A model generated the notes under the pieces. It was not told the origin of the DNA. It searched no databases and saw only the letters and a list, made by a program, of their open reading frames with translations. 64,000 bases of DNA, from positions 73,609,249 to 73,673,248 of the forward strand of contig OZ038423.1 in NCBI GenBank assembly GCA_964036155.1. The letters run 5' to 3'. The stretch is from Diploscapter coronatus (Eukaryota > Nematoda > Chromadorea > Rhabditida > Rhabditidae). Position 1 is the first letter of the stretch. Every line of letters starts with the position of its first letter. The position numbers and the translations under genes were made by a program. Below, one piece after another: positions 24,278-37,556 of this stretch.

Positions 24278-26989
24278 TTATTGCACGTACAGTATTGATA
24301 TGAAGATTGTCGAAAGAACTATACCTATAATAGAAGTCTGAGATCTAGCAGATTTTGAGGCTTTCGGGGTCGGATTGCACGCCGTCAGATTCGATTCACA
24401 GTACTGAAAGTTTTATATAAAAATTTTTGGTTATTCGATTTTTCACACGAAGCAACTTGGTTTCAGACCGTGACTCCAACCAAACTACAAATATCATCAG
24501 CCCTTATCATGATCACATTTTTGCAGATTTTTAAGATAATAAAGTTCTGTCTATAATTAATTTGAAGAAAGCAAGATATTAAAATTACCTGATACATATC
24601 GTCGAGACTCTCGAGGACCGAATTCTTGTAAATCCCCATCAGCGAATCGACGTAGCAGGAATCGTAGCATTCAGGGAAATACAAACGGAATGGAGAGTTG
24701 GAATGGGTCTCGTTGCGGTAATAGAGCTGAAGAATATCGTATGACAATGAGTGCTGATAAGATAGTTTTATGGTATCTGAGCTTTCAGTGCATTTTTGAG
24801 ATATACAGGGTTCGAGTATTTTTGAACTCGGATTCGTATACTAATTGGGTTCATACAAGTCTGATTCAGAGTCGGAAAATGACGGCGATGATACGAATTT
24901 AGATTTTTCCACCGCAATTCAGCGACAACTTTTCATGATAGTCTGCCATTTGTGCTAGCTTCTGCTCAAAAATACCTCGACTTGACTTCTCGAACTATTG
25001 TCATCCGAATAAACTTCCATGATTATCGCGGCAGAGTATGGCACCGTCAAGCCATTGGCCACGATGAGAGAATACAGGAATGAACTCAGAGTGCCGTCGT
25101 GCTGGAATGACTCGAATAATCATTTCAAGTTGGAGAAGTAAGTATAAATTACCGATGAAAATAAGAGCATCTTCTGCTTAGCCTTGCCTTCAGTTGCCTG
25201 CATCATATTCTGGAGCCAATTATAAAGAGTCAGACCTGTTAAAGCCTAAAATTAACATTCATTAACAATGTAGTTCTGAATTCCTTGTTATTTCGTAGCA
25301 AGAAAAAATACGCATTATGCCTAATATACAATAAAAACATAAATTTGTTTACCTTGGACTTTTCGAAGGAGTTGGCCTGATTCAGAGACAAGTGATTGTT
25401 CAACTCAATAATGATGTCCATCGTTGTTCTGTTATTGTATTGTGGCCAGGTTTGATTTATCCACGATGGCTGCTTATCGACAAGGCCATTCCAGATCTCT
25501 CTCTAAAATATGAATCATGTGAATATTGGAAATAAGTTAAACCTATTCAATACTGCAGAATCTAATGAACGGATCCCATATCATTCTGTTGTTTATGTAC
25601 TATTTCTCAGAGTACGAAAGACATGGCACGCTCATCAAGTCATGAGCATTGCATATATAATCCACGATTTTCGAACTAGCAGTAAATAAAACAAATTGTT
25701 ATAACCTGAATGTTGTAGATGGAGTCGGCATCTTCGAAATTGAAGTTCTCGATTCCCGTTGCATTTTCGAGGAATTTGAAGAGCTCCTTGTATTGCTCGT
25801 TGTAAGTATTTCCTTCATCCTTATTCGTTTCGTCTTCAAGTCTATGTTGCAGAGGACAGTCGATGGCCGTTACCTTGCAATACTGAAAATAAAATGCTTG
25901 ATCCAGAACGAAGAGGTAGGTCTTCATACTGAGCATTTAGAAAACTATTATGGTTATTTACCGCACTATATTTTAATTAATACGTTTCAGGTTGAAATAA
26001 ATTATCTTCTTTGAAAAAATCAACGACATAAGAATAAAATCGCACCGGATCAGGAAATCCAGGACTTGTAGCGTGGATTGGAATTGGCAGCCAACTCGTG
26101 GAGTTGATCGACTCCTTTGCGGAAAACATACCCATGACGACCGCCTGCGCAGATGCTAGAGTTCTGTCTGCATCAGAAGATCGAATGTAAATCTGAAATA
26201 GAAGAAAATCACGTAGATAAACAATTCTTAAAAAAGGAGTTCTAAGAAACTTCAGTAACAAGCAATAGTTTTTCGTAAGCTTATACTCATTAGAAGGCAT
26301 TAGCTTTAGATAAAGCCTATCGGAGTACTTACCTGACTAGTATTGAACTTCTCGGACACGAATCCAGTGTCGATGTATCGTGTCCTCAGGAATTGACCAA
26401 GTCGATGCAGCTGTTGTACACCTCTCTAAAATCATGCATCTATAGTGGACGCTTCAATCTTGTGATTCTACCTCTGTGAGTTGATTCCATCCGTTCGGCC
26501 AGTCTTTTTCCGTATATGGATCATTCGGATAGGGTAAGTATCCTGAAATTGGAATGTTGTTTTTCATCATCACCGGCGAATATTTTGAGGATTGGTAGGA
26601 AAATAATATATTGGAATGAAGATCAAGCGTTACTAACTAATTTTATACGGCTAGATTAAGCTTTTGTGCAGCAAGATGGTAGCATTCAAGGAAATATCGT
26701 AAAGTCCGAACATCTAGGAAGTCAAGATAGGGTGGAGAATGAGTGATTTTAGACCAGTGATTCCTTATCACTTTATTTCTTTGTTCAACACACTAAAAAA
26801 TAGCTGTGCAGAGATTGTATCCACCAAATTTAGAGACCAAGAAATAGTTCTTTTCTGTCGTCTGATTCTTCTTTTACCTGGAGCCCTATCTCCATGCCGC
26901 CAAATCACCTGAACGAATTCGAGACGTCGTGCAGATTGGAAAATTGGTAGGGAAATTAGCAGGAAAAACCGCAGTGAAAAGTCCCTCAT
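24278..26989 (-). CDS. Histidine acid phosphatase, secreted or membrane-tethered
   Basis: Hydrolyses phosphate monoesters at acid pH (histidine phosphatase branch 2). Ten exons: 26878-26989, 26472-26542, 26333-26425, 26046-26192, 25706-25882, 25353-25502, 25153-25245, 24976-25101, 24589-24726 and 24278-24403. They give 410 residues, a normal length for nematode members. An N-terminal signal sequence (residues 1-20) is followed at once by VIWRHGDRAPG (residues 28-38), the phosphohistidine motif. The second catalytic motif, HDGT, is at residues 282-285, and the Arg of SSDADRTLASAQ is the expected third phosphate ligand region. Paired cysteines lie at YCKVTAIDC and ECYDSCY. A hydrophobic C-terminal segment (IIGIVLSTIFISIL) near the end suggests membrane anchoring, as in several nematode and lysosomal acid phosphatases. 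All catalytic residues are present, so the enzyme is probably active. Confidence 0.93.
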
Positions 26990-28955
26990 TCGACAGGCCT
27001 AAAGTCGATGAATTTGTGATTTAGCCTTCGAGAGTAGAAATATCATCAAGAATCGAATGATTTTGTTCATAGCATGATCAAGAAACACTGACCGTTGATG
27101 TCAAAGAATAGATGACTGTTAGAACGAGCATTACTACGAAAAATTTATTAATTTTGGCATGATTTAAGTAAGGTAAATCGTTCATGAGAAAAGAATGATT
27201 CGTGGAAAACTGAATAAAAGTCAAAATTCTCGACAATCACAATAATTTCAGTTCCAAGAAAGAAATTGGTTCAAGTTTTACCCTTGGGCAGAAAAAAAAC
27301 AAATTGGAATTTTAGGCAGTATATAAAAGAAGTCTAAATAAAAAATAACTTCAGAGTAATAAGCATAAATTGAAGAAGAACGGGTGAAATAATGCTTTGT
27401 GGAAAATCGCTGATATTTCTTTGCGACTCGCCAACAATTGATAAAAATGAAAAATGAGTCAAAGAGAGATAGAGATGAAGAGACAAAAGAGAAAAAATCA
27501 AACATTCGGAACGTAAAGAGAGAAAAAATGAAGTTATCACGAAAAAGTGGACTTGGGATGAGCATTTTCAAACATCAATAAAATCCGAATAAAATGTAAA
27601 TTATTATTTTAAAAATTGAACTGAAAATCAATGAGATTAAAAACGATACCAGAAAGTGATATTTCTCTAACTTACCCTTTTGTTATCAAACATCACAGCA
27701 TTAAAATCTCCTTCGAGAATAATCCATTGATGAAAATTATTGTTTTTAGATCAAAGGCGCTTTATAAAAGAACACTTATCAGTGAGGCTTCCGGACACAT
27801 CAAACTTTTTGCTGAAGTTTCGAGTTTATCAGGTGCTTGACTCTTTATCAATAAAAGCACATGTGTGGGTGGAATATTGGAAATCCAAAAAGTTTCCGCC
27901 ATTCAAAATGAGTATTTTCAAACACCCACATCTTTTATATGAACCGATAAAAATATGAAATAAAAATCGGAAAAGTAAACATAACACGAAGAAACTTGTT
28001 AAATTTCATTCAAGAGTTTAGCTCAAACATACGGGGCCAAATTAAGACCAACTTTGACGAAACGAAAGATCAACCTCAATTTGTTGAATGTAAGATATAA
28101 ATTTACAAAATTTATTGAACAACTCAGTAGAAAAGTCCGAAAATAAATCGATTATTACAAATCAGTTGAAAATGGCGTGAAATTGGATAGGAGCGGCCGG
28201 AAAGAGGTCATTTTACGGGTGACGTGAATCGCCGCTCTATCTTTGTGAGTTGGTACCAGAACGAAAACCAGTTTTTCGATCACTTAAAAAATTTTTGCTA
28301 TATGAATAATTCATTTTAACAAGTATTACTCATCGCTTTGGATGTTGAACATACTATCTCTTTTATAACATTATATAGCTTCTAGTTAGTGCAAGTAAAA
28401 TTTCGTTTTCCTTTATTATATGGTAGATGGGGAGGATAGACTTGAAGACAATCATTCATTCATTTATTCTCGGGAAAGACCATTTTTGTTCAGCCATACC
28501 TATTACTTGAAAATCATGTTTACATAATGACTGGTTTATTGTACCGTCAAATTTATTCTATACAAATAAATGTGATGGCCGGTGATTGTATGCGTGGGCG
28601 GTTTGACGAAGAAGAAAAGTGGGCAGTATGAAGAATTGACGAAGGTGTGAAGGAGAGAGTCGAGTAGATGACAATGTGCAGATGCAAGTTTGCAGGCTGA
28701 GGGACGAAACAGAAGGGAAACGGCATGAACATACACACATCTCTCTATACACTCGACTGATAGTGCTCTGGAAGATCGAAATATTTGCATAAAATTCTAG
28801 GAGTTCTGACACAAATTATCCGTGTGAAGAGAAGATGTCTAGTGTCTTTGAAGGGATGAAATTGATTAGAGAATGATAATTCCATTTTATCTGACTGACC
28901 AATTAAAAACTGTACGTTGACAGTCCCGTTGGTGAGCGGCGGCATTCAAGCGCAT
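26990..28955. other. Intergenic region, 2.0 kb
   Basis: Upstream of the acid phosphatase and downstream of the unrecognised minus-strand gene. AT-rich; a GA-rich tract lies at about 28590-28720. I see no coding exon, RNA gene or clear repeat. Confidence 0.65.
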
Positions 28956-30363
28956 TCAGTAGAACGTCATCGGCGTCACGTATTCCGAGTCGGCTCCACG
29001 GACCTGAAAACCGATCTTAGTGAAGATTCTTGTAAACCTTTCAATCGATGTTCAACGTAAAGTAAAGTCTTTGCTGTATTAATTGAAGAAAAAGTTGTTG
29101 AGTACGAAATTTCGCCAGAAATTTTATGATGTGTTTTGTTATTTGTTAACGTACGTACTTGAGTACGGGAGCATCGAGGAAGAACACTTCGGACAGACAG
29201 TCGAGTTGGTACTGCGAGGGGACGGCTGCGAGGCGCACCATGCGAACCACTGAAACAGCGCATCCTCATTTTAAAAAAAATCATAAATGACACATTATTG
29301 AGGCAGAATATCATATGCGATCTCGATTTTTCCATTCTCGTCTTTCTATTTCGTGTATGAAAAGATATCACTTTATACTCGTTCTTGTAAATAATCTTAA
29401 ATCTATCAGACTTGCTCCTCTATGCATGTATTAGTATCAGGGTTTTTTTTGCTGTATTGTCATACCGGGAGTTTTGTTCATTTCCTCGAGATGGTAGTAG
29501 CTGGGAATTCGATGCGCGGCCCTGCCCTCGCCCTGTTCGTTCTCTGTTTCACAATCAGCTTCGACAGACTGCCCTGCCTGTCCACTCTGCTGCGTCTCGT
29601 GCACGTAGAACGAGCCGCCCTTCACGTCCGCTGGCTGCACGGTCGAGTTCGTCAATTCCGACAGGCGAAGCGATCTCTGAGAAGAATATATTTCTGTTAG
29701 ACTGCACGGATTTCGATTGTTCAACAATTCGCCACGTATTAGCCGTGACTAGAATAGGCATCTCATCTCTATTTCGTTGGACGCTACAAAACTTTTGAGT
29801 CATAATGAATTCATTGCCTATGAAAGAAAGTTGGTTTTTTTTACTTTTCATATCATCCCAAAATGATGCAAGCTTCTTGTAAACGCACACCGGAAATGCA
29901 TTTTTAAGTTCATGAGCTACTTGAAAGAATACACACCCATTCATCTTGTCAAATTTATTTGAATGAAGCACTCGATCCCAGTTTGTGTCTACTCTGTTTC
30001 GATGAATGCAGCTTTTCCAAATTACTGATTCAGGAGTCTAGAAACACGCTGTTCTCGGACCACAAAAACTGATAGCGCTCAGTTTGAAATTCACTTCAAA
30101 CATATTATGTAAGTGAAGTTCACATTAGAGGTGAATCCGTGCGCTTTCAGTGATTCGTAAACCAAGGTATTAGAATGTTTATCTGCCCTCTCTCTATCTT
30201 TCTATTTCCGTACCATTCCATCGACAACGCAGTTAGTGCCGATGAAGGAAATCTCGTCCGCAGTGGACACGCCGTCGAATCCCTCAAGGATGCCACAATC
30301 CTTGTACGCGAAGTATCTGTCCAAATCAAGTCCGTCCACTGAGTCCAAGTTGTGCGTTGACAT
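28956..30363 (-). CDS. Unrecognised 167-residue protein
   Basis: Four exons: 30214-30363, 29466-29676, 29155-29249 and 28956-29003. Exon composition is clearly GC-richer than the introns and every junction can be kept in frame, so I take it as a real gene. I do not recognise the family. Visible features: an acidic N-terminus (DSVDGLDLDRYF, then FDGVSTADEISFIGTNC), a polar Gln/Glu-rich middle (ETQQSGQAGQSVEADCETEN), and a C-terminal part with more hydrophobic residues (VVRMVRLAAVPSQYQLDCLSE then VFFLDAPVLK) that may be the folded core. No signal peptide or membrane span. The third exon's donor is ambiguous because of a GTACGTACGT run at 29149-29158. The alternative donor gives a different C-terminus with its stop at 28976-28978. 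The start ATG at 30361-30363 is the first in frame. Likely soluble. Confidence 0.6.
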
Positions 30364-33300
30364 TTCCCGAAAACAAGCAGGATTGGAGAAAAATCGAATT
30401 CTATCCAGAAAGCCAAATTATAACGATTTGATCATCAGTTTTCTCGAAATTTTTCCGATTTCATGAAGCAGTGACTTTTGGAACTCAAAACCTAGAGGTT
30501 CGTCCAAAATGTACATTTCTTATGGCGGGTTTGATGATGACTTTCACGATTTTCATGACTTTTGACGATGCCTCTCCTCATTTCTGCCTTCCGACTCACA
30601 GTCTATTCGAGTTTTCCGGTCGGTCCAACTAGCTGCTGACTCTACACTCGTGGTAAATGACGAGTCAACCTAACTGCGAATGAGCGATATTCAAAAATGC
30701 AATGTTTATCGTCAATTTCAAATTTCATTTTCATGCAAAATCTCTTAAAGTTAAAGACTCGAACTTATCGTTCCATGGAAAAGTTGCTGCGTGATTAGGA
30801 AAAGCACGTTGGATATCTTATTTCTTCATTTCTCGTCAAATATCGCGATATCTAAACTATCGTCAAGTTCATATTTCTATTGAATTCTGCTGATTTCAAC
30901 ACACAAGCTTCTTCTGATGGGGTAAAATTTTCTGAATGTTTTCACGGTTTATTTTCCTTGTGAATAATTGCATGTTTTGGCGCACCTTCTTCCATTCCGC
31001 TTGCATCATCGTTCAGCATTTCAGTCATTCATTATCTATCGCCTCAATTATCTCTTCTGCACGCAAATAACCTAGGACCCAGACAGCTCCGGGAAGGTTC
31101 CGGTCCAAAATGATAATTGCATAATTTCGTTGTCTCGTGATAAGGAAATTAGAAAGTTGAAGCATTTTTCAAATTGACTTGACCTTTTTAATCGCTGGAA
31201 TAACTTGCAAGTGGTAATTCGGAAGGAAAATTCCAGCATGCCCTAGAACTATAGCTGAATTTTTTAAAGCTATTATCTATACATTCTAGCAAAACATTCA
31301 ATTTTCTAATTACCCCCGAGATTTACATATCCTTGCAAAATATTGATGAAGTCCACCTTTGTCGTTGTGTTCTGAACCTTTGTTTTCAGTTTCTTCAAAT
31401 TTGATCAAGTGAAAATTTTCCTATTTCTTTCTGTACGGTTTGAAGAAAAATTCAATTTCCTATTCAGACGCGGTAAAAAGTGTCATTTTGCATGCTATTG
31501 AATCCTAGCCGGTTTTTGAATTTGACTGAATAGAAGGAAGGATGACATTTGATTTTTACTCTCTTCGTCTGAATTTCACAAGTTTCATTACTTTGATGAA
31601 AACTCCGAATCTTCCATTTTCGCCTGTACTACTTTACAAGAATCTCGAGCCTTTATCCATTTCAATCCAACCTTGCTCTGAACTTTGAATTCAAATGAGA
31701 CTATGAATTCTTGATTGAATAATTTTAGGTTATCCTTATTCAATTGTTTTATTTTTCCCTCAAAAATTTGTAGTTGTCCGTTTTTTCCGTGAATTAAGCA
31801 TTCAGTCTCGAGAGGCAAAAGCTAAAAATAGTCGGACTGAATCAAGTGCCGGTTTAATTTTTGCTCCTCTCCTTGCCGCTTCGTAATAAGCTCATTAGCT
31901 ACCCCTTTTCTGTTCGTATATAAAATTTTTAGTCATAAATTTTCCTCGAGTTTTTTTTTTTAATTTTACTATCCTTTTTCGTATACGATGATAAGCTTTT
32001 TTCTCTACTTCTTACCCACGCCTTATAAGTTTTCATAATCTGATGAAGATTATGCAAAAAGTCATAAAAGGCTTGAGAAGGAAATTTTTTTTATCAAATT
32101 GCAACGAGAAATTCAAGAAGTGCTGAAGAATATCTTATTAGGAGTTCTCTAGGAAGTAAACAAATTCTAGATATTCAAGATTAAGAATCAGTACCGTTTC
32201 CAGAAACTTTATACAAATCACACATCCGCTAACCATAAAAGCTGCAAGGTAATGTTTTTTTTACTAAATTTATTGATCTCGAACATTCCTATTCCTATCC
32301 TTTCACCAAAATTGCTTATCCTTGCAAAAATAACAAGAGACCTGTTGTCGGGAAAAAAAAACTAGAAACATATTTTATCGAAATAATATTTCGAGATTCG
32401 GAATTAACTTTGTCTGAAGGTTTCGCTTCTCACTTTTGCACTGTTCAGCCTACTTTTATGCGAAAAATCTGCTCCTTCATGACCACTTTCATTTTCATTT
32501 CGAGCTCTGCTGATTTTCCACCTCCTCCTCAAAAACCGCTCGTGAATTTTGTAACAAAAATCTTGAAAAACTCACGAGAAATTTTTGATTTCCATGGCAA
32601 TGTCACGAAAAGGCACTTGGATTTGGAAGATTCGATTTAAATATTATATTTGATACAATCTTCTGCAAACATTGAGATTCCCTTCTGAAATGTTTGAACC
32701 ATCTCATTTTGATCTAGTCACGAAATGATAAATGATATCCGTTTTCAAAAACTAATCTAAGATCAGTTGAAGGATGCCATATCGTGATTCTGCCTGGCAA
32801 TTTAAAACCTTATAATATGTGTAGTAAGGCAAGTACTCGGGCAAGGGTTACCCATTTCTTCCTCAGGAAGGGCAGTTTGGAAATGGCGGAATGCAAAATG
32901 ATGAAATGATAAAACGCTTTTGTTGTATTTGACGAAACGATAAAATGGCAGAATGTCGCGTTCGAGAACGAGGGTAGGAAGAAATAGTGTAGGAAAAGAC
33001 CGTTTCGTCATTAACAGGTTGCCTCCAGGAAGTCGCAAAAAAGTCTTCCCCAAGTTGCCCGTGGGGAAATTCTAGGACTGGGGAGGCTTGAGGAGAGGTC
33101 CCATTCTTGCCCATTATAGGGAAACTGTCCGAGTAGATTATGCGTTCGTGCTACGATCATCTATCTAATCACCCAACATCTTGTATGTTACGAGGTTTTA
33201 AGCTCTAATAGTCCTGCTTGCTTTTTAGGTATCTTCTTCAAAATTTCCTATCATATAATTTTTGTTGTCCTGAAAAAAAAATCTTGGTCACATGACAAGG

Positions 33301-36300
33301 GCTATAGTGAAGTTTATAGATTATGACCGAGTGTTTACGCAATCTCCCATCTGAGTTGCTTATTTTGATGTAAGAAAACAATTTGCGATGCGAGAAAGCA
33401 CTAGGAGTTGTTGATTATTTATTCGCCTTGCCACTCTTTCCTTGTCACATTCACGCAAAAAATCCGTGTGTGAAGTAATTCGTGAGCGTGAATCATTTCG
33501 ACCGTGATTAAATCATTTATTATAAAAAGTCTACAACTTTTTTATCCGGCAATTTTCTTCCTAAATAGCTACTTTTAGGTATAATCTGGTTTATGATTTT
33601 TTACACTAACTAATAATTTCTTTCAAATTTATTAGTACCTTGTACAAAATGATGTGATGCTCCTAAATTTCTTCATAAATTTTCTCAAATTGCCGAACTC
33701 TGATCGGCTATTTTACAAAACTCAAGACAAGCGATATTTATTTCATTTACAAGGGTTCAAAAGATACACGATACGTGCGTTTTTGAATGGATAAAAACGA
33801 GCCAAAATGAATAGAGCAATTCATTCATAGCTCGTATATATTTCAGGGATGAGAAGGTGGAAAATACATATTTCTTTTGACTTTGAACCCTAACTTATTT
33901 CAGGAGGTTTTCTAATTTCTATTCTTAACCATGGGAAGATAGATTTTCGAAATCGAAGTTTTCGGCTTTTGCTAGAAGTTTGACTTCGAGATGTGATAGA
34001 TGTGTTGTTTATCCCCTTTGAGAGGGTGGAGTTGCTATATTTAGCCGGCCAAACAAAATCCCTCATCCAGTGCATAAAGATGGTAAATCTAAACTCGGGT
34101 GGGACAATATGAGAAGTTGAGGAGCAGGGCATACTTTTTGAGGAGGAGCCATGAATATTTTTGGGTTGCCATTCTCCCGACCTACAAGAGGACCCTTATT
34201 GGGTCATATTTTATCTCGAACCAAAGTCGGAACATTCTGAAGGAATTATGGGCGGTCCTTTTAATCTTTCATGTTTTAGCTGGCAATATTTCAAATAGTG
34301 AATCGAACAATCGCGGTCGAACATCTGTGAGAAGAAGCTATTGTTCGATTGTTCGGCTCGTTTTCCTATTTAAGGATGCAGATAGATACTTCCAGCTCAA
34401 GATTCATAATTCTATCAACTCATGTCTTTTATCTTTCTGCGTTCCAGAATTTAGGCACGATTTCCATTCAATCGAATTTTTATAGGCTCAATATAGATTT
34501 TTCATTATCGATTTAAAATTGTGTTATTTTTCACAAACCTAATCGTTCCAATGAATTATGAGCAATTCCCTTCCTCAGGCACTTTTCCAAACTCATTTTT
34601 CGTTTTCGGCGGATTTCAATATCCGCTTCATTTTGCAATTTCTGCGTTGCATCACGGCCAAGAGGAAGAAAAATGAGAGTGGAAATTTCAAAAGTGCGAT
34701 TGGATTTTCGTATTTTTGCCTTTTGCATTTTCGTTCCTTGTCTCTTCTCGTTCAGACTCATTCACACTTCTTCATATTGAGGATATCATTTTTCCAAGCT
34801 TATCTTCGCGGCTATTTCAGACGTTTCAAAAGTGTTCATCTTTCAGCATATTTCATTGATCAAATTCTTTCTAGAGCTGAAGTTCAGACCGTGAATACTA
34901 ATTTTCGAAATTTTCAAAAATGATGAAATTTGTAAAATATTACTCCATCCAAAAATTTCAACATGTTGAAGATGTAAACAAGAAAACTCAACTTGTCATT
35001 TTCAACTCTCAAATCTGATTTCATGTCTTTCAAAAACTTGCAGAATCTCTTTCGTAAGTTCCAGTGTTCTTTGCAGCATATTTCGAGCATTTCTTCTCAG
35101 ACTTCATTCCCCATTCCTCATGCCGTCCACGTCACATCGGTCATCATTCAAGTGCTCCTCCCCTTTTGCCCTTCTCTCTTGGTCGAAGACTTGTCCGCTT
35201 TCAAAACATTTCATCAGCTATATTAGCTGCGTTTTGTACGAATATGCATGAATATAAGCCTTGCGTTGACGGATTCACACTTTAGGCCGCATATTAGCTA
35301 CTTTTTATTCTTTTTCGATTTTTCTGGGAAAAAATTATAAAATATTCACCTGAAAATGTTTTCGTATGAAATTTGCCAATAGCTTCATCACATGATTGCG
35401 TATTATTATTCTCTACGTTTTGCCCAAACAATAAACATCCCAGATTAGTTTTTCGTTCGGATAATCCTAAGAATGAAGCTTTCACCCATTTTAGGGAGTT
35501 TCGCGATTGTAAGCATAGGATTTTCATTTTTATCAGAACGCCACATAAATCAGCTTCTCTCATTTTGATTCAACAATTTAATAATTTCCATATTCCATTC
35601 CTAGGTCATCGACTAATCTGAGGAAGTGCAATTATGCGAATGTGTCATCAAAATAATGTGTTTTGATTTGTTGAAATGCCGAATTTCATTTTTATTTTTG
35701 AATTGAAAATTTTAGAATTATAAAATTTATCACAAAATACTTATTTAGGAGTTTTCAGTTTCTCCCTCATTATTTTATTTCCATGTAATCCTAAAAAATC
35801 GTGATATTCTGGAGTCTACGTTACATTTCTCTTGGTCTTTTGTATATTTGCAAATTCTTTGTGCCTTTTAAAATATGTCATTCTTTGCAATTCAGCCCAT
35901 AGTCGATCTAATGCAATTATGCTCTGCTGTGCTCTTGCATTAATATCACGGCTTTTGATGTAGATGCTGAGGCTAAAATGATACTAAATTTAGCATAATT
36001 GCGTTTTTCATCAGTCCAAAGCATAAGCTGCTTCAAGGCTTCAAGGGGGTCCGTGAAGAGAGAGACCTAGAAATTTGTCAGAAAGAAAAGATTCAGAGAA
36101 ATTATGCAAGACGAAATATAGAATGCCGAAATTCAGACGAGAAAGGATTTTCGAAGAAAAAGATGAAAGATCGAATTTGAGCGTGTCATAATGCGAATTT
36201 ACGTGTTCGGAAATATTTTTTGAGCTTGCCATTTTCGTTTTTCTTTTCTCAGTTTCCTGAGTAAATCTTTAATCTAGAACGTTAACAAAAGAAATTGAAA

Positions 36301-37396
36301 TGTTTATTGTCACTGTCTCAAACTTCATCATTTTGTCCCATAAATTTTCCATTTGGCTGAATCGAACTCAAATATTTTCTTCTGCAAAAATAATTTTCCT
36401 ATAATTTACAAGTTGTTTTTTTCTAGATGGCGTAAATCGTCTCATTTTTATCACACAGCTCATAGTTCGTTTAGCTTGTGTCTTCATTAGTAGAGAATTT
36501 TCACACGCTGTAGTTCCGAACTCGAGCTAATAAAAGAATCATGAACTCTCAACTGAATTTAATTTCATAAAGGATTTGGTTTTAGTCTTAGGAGAAATTC
36601 TCGCGTATTAAAGTAATTTATAAGCTTCTTATAAACTCACACAAACTGCACTTACGACTCTATAGTTTTGCAGGGATTCAATATTTTTTCTCCACTCTAA
36701 ATCTTTATGAAATCCGCGTTTCAAATCTTTTATCTCTTTGATTAAACCGTTTCATTTCCATGAACTTTACTGAGACTATTTTTTTTATTTCATTGTTTTC
36801 ATACTTCCATCCATTCGCAAGAGCCCTTTCTCGTGACCCATGTTTCAAATCTGTTATCTTGTAGCTTAAGGCCGCCTATTTCCTCGAGTCGGATATAAAT
36901 ATTCCGAGCTCATTGTGATGGACAAAATATAGCCGGACGAGCGATAAATCGTCGGTTTATTCGAAGCGATTTTCGCGCAATATTATCCGAAAATCTCTTT
37001 TGACATATTGTACGATATCTCATCAAACACAGCTGGAATATTTTATTGGATACCTGCTGATTTCAGCTTTAAGGCTTAGAGCTATAACTCTTAGCACCGC
37101 AGCAAGCATTATCGCGTCTCTATCTCGCGAGAACATCCCTAGATTATGGTTTTATTTGTGAGATTTCTTGAGACGTGAAATCGGCGCTAGCAGATTCGAG
37201 ATATTTTCGGTGAATATCGTAGTCATTTCGGTGCGATCTCGATCGTGATTTGGCTTGCATTTCTTATTACTTCAAAAGCTCAAAATTCATGTTTTATCTT
37301 CTCTTCCGAAATACTACTTTCCTTTCACGTTTGATTTTTCGCACCTCGGTGATAGTTTTTAGGTTGTTAAATTTTTCAATAATTTACATTTTCCAG
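30364..37396. other. Gene-poor region, 7.0 kb
   Basis: Divergent interval between the unrecognised gene and the first candidate exon of the RGK GTPase gene. No convincing exons, RNA genes or strong repeats were seen. It is uniformly AT-rich with frequent stops. A very weak GGGCAAG-ended inverted pair at 32839-33112 is listed among the rejections. Its size and position suggest upstream regulatory DNA of the GTPase gene, but nothing in the sequence proves it. Confidence 0.55.
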
Positions 37397-37434
37397 TGAT
37401 CCAGTAACAATTTGATAACTTTGTCAACCGAACA

Positions 37435-37556
37435 ATGACGATTGACAGTCGTCGTGTCTCTCTGCCCGTCTGTCTGCCAGTCAAATTGACAGTTCCGCCC
37501 TCGATCTCGCCGCCATTCGCATCACCGACTCTGGCTAGATCTCCGCATGGAAGACG
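37435..37556 (+). CDS. Candidate alternative first coding exon of the RGK GTPase gene
   Basis: An island of higher GC in AT-rich DNA. A CATTTTCCAG acceptor ends at 37396, so the transcribed exon would be 37397-37556. From the ATG at 37435 it reads 40 codons starting MTIDSRRVSLPVCLPV and rich in Pro/Ser/Arg, then a GTAATT donor, ending with two bases of a codon (CG). Joined to the GTPase exon at 40648 this gives Arg and stays in frame, the same phase as the nearer first exon (40478-40593). N-terminal Arg-Arg-x-Ser-Leu-Pro stretches are also typical of RGK proteins and of the next exon here (RRSLPGTP). An alternative promoter is the simplest reading; a separate gene is possible. Confidence 0.45.

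Noticed and set aside
29555..29971. 138-codon minus-strand open frame overlapping the orphan gene
   Set aside because: Different frame from the spliced model, which has consistent splice sites and phases. The longer frame runs through the intron.
32839..33112. GGGCAAG-ended inverted pair suggestive of a TIR element
   Set aside because: Only the first seven bases match well. The rest aligns only with gaps, which can arise by chance.
34099..34485. 128-codon open frame on the plus strand
   Set aside because: No recognisable domain, AT-driven composition, no splice partners, and no start context or neighbouring exon in phase. Length alone is not enough in AT-rich DNA.
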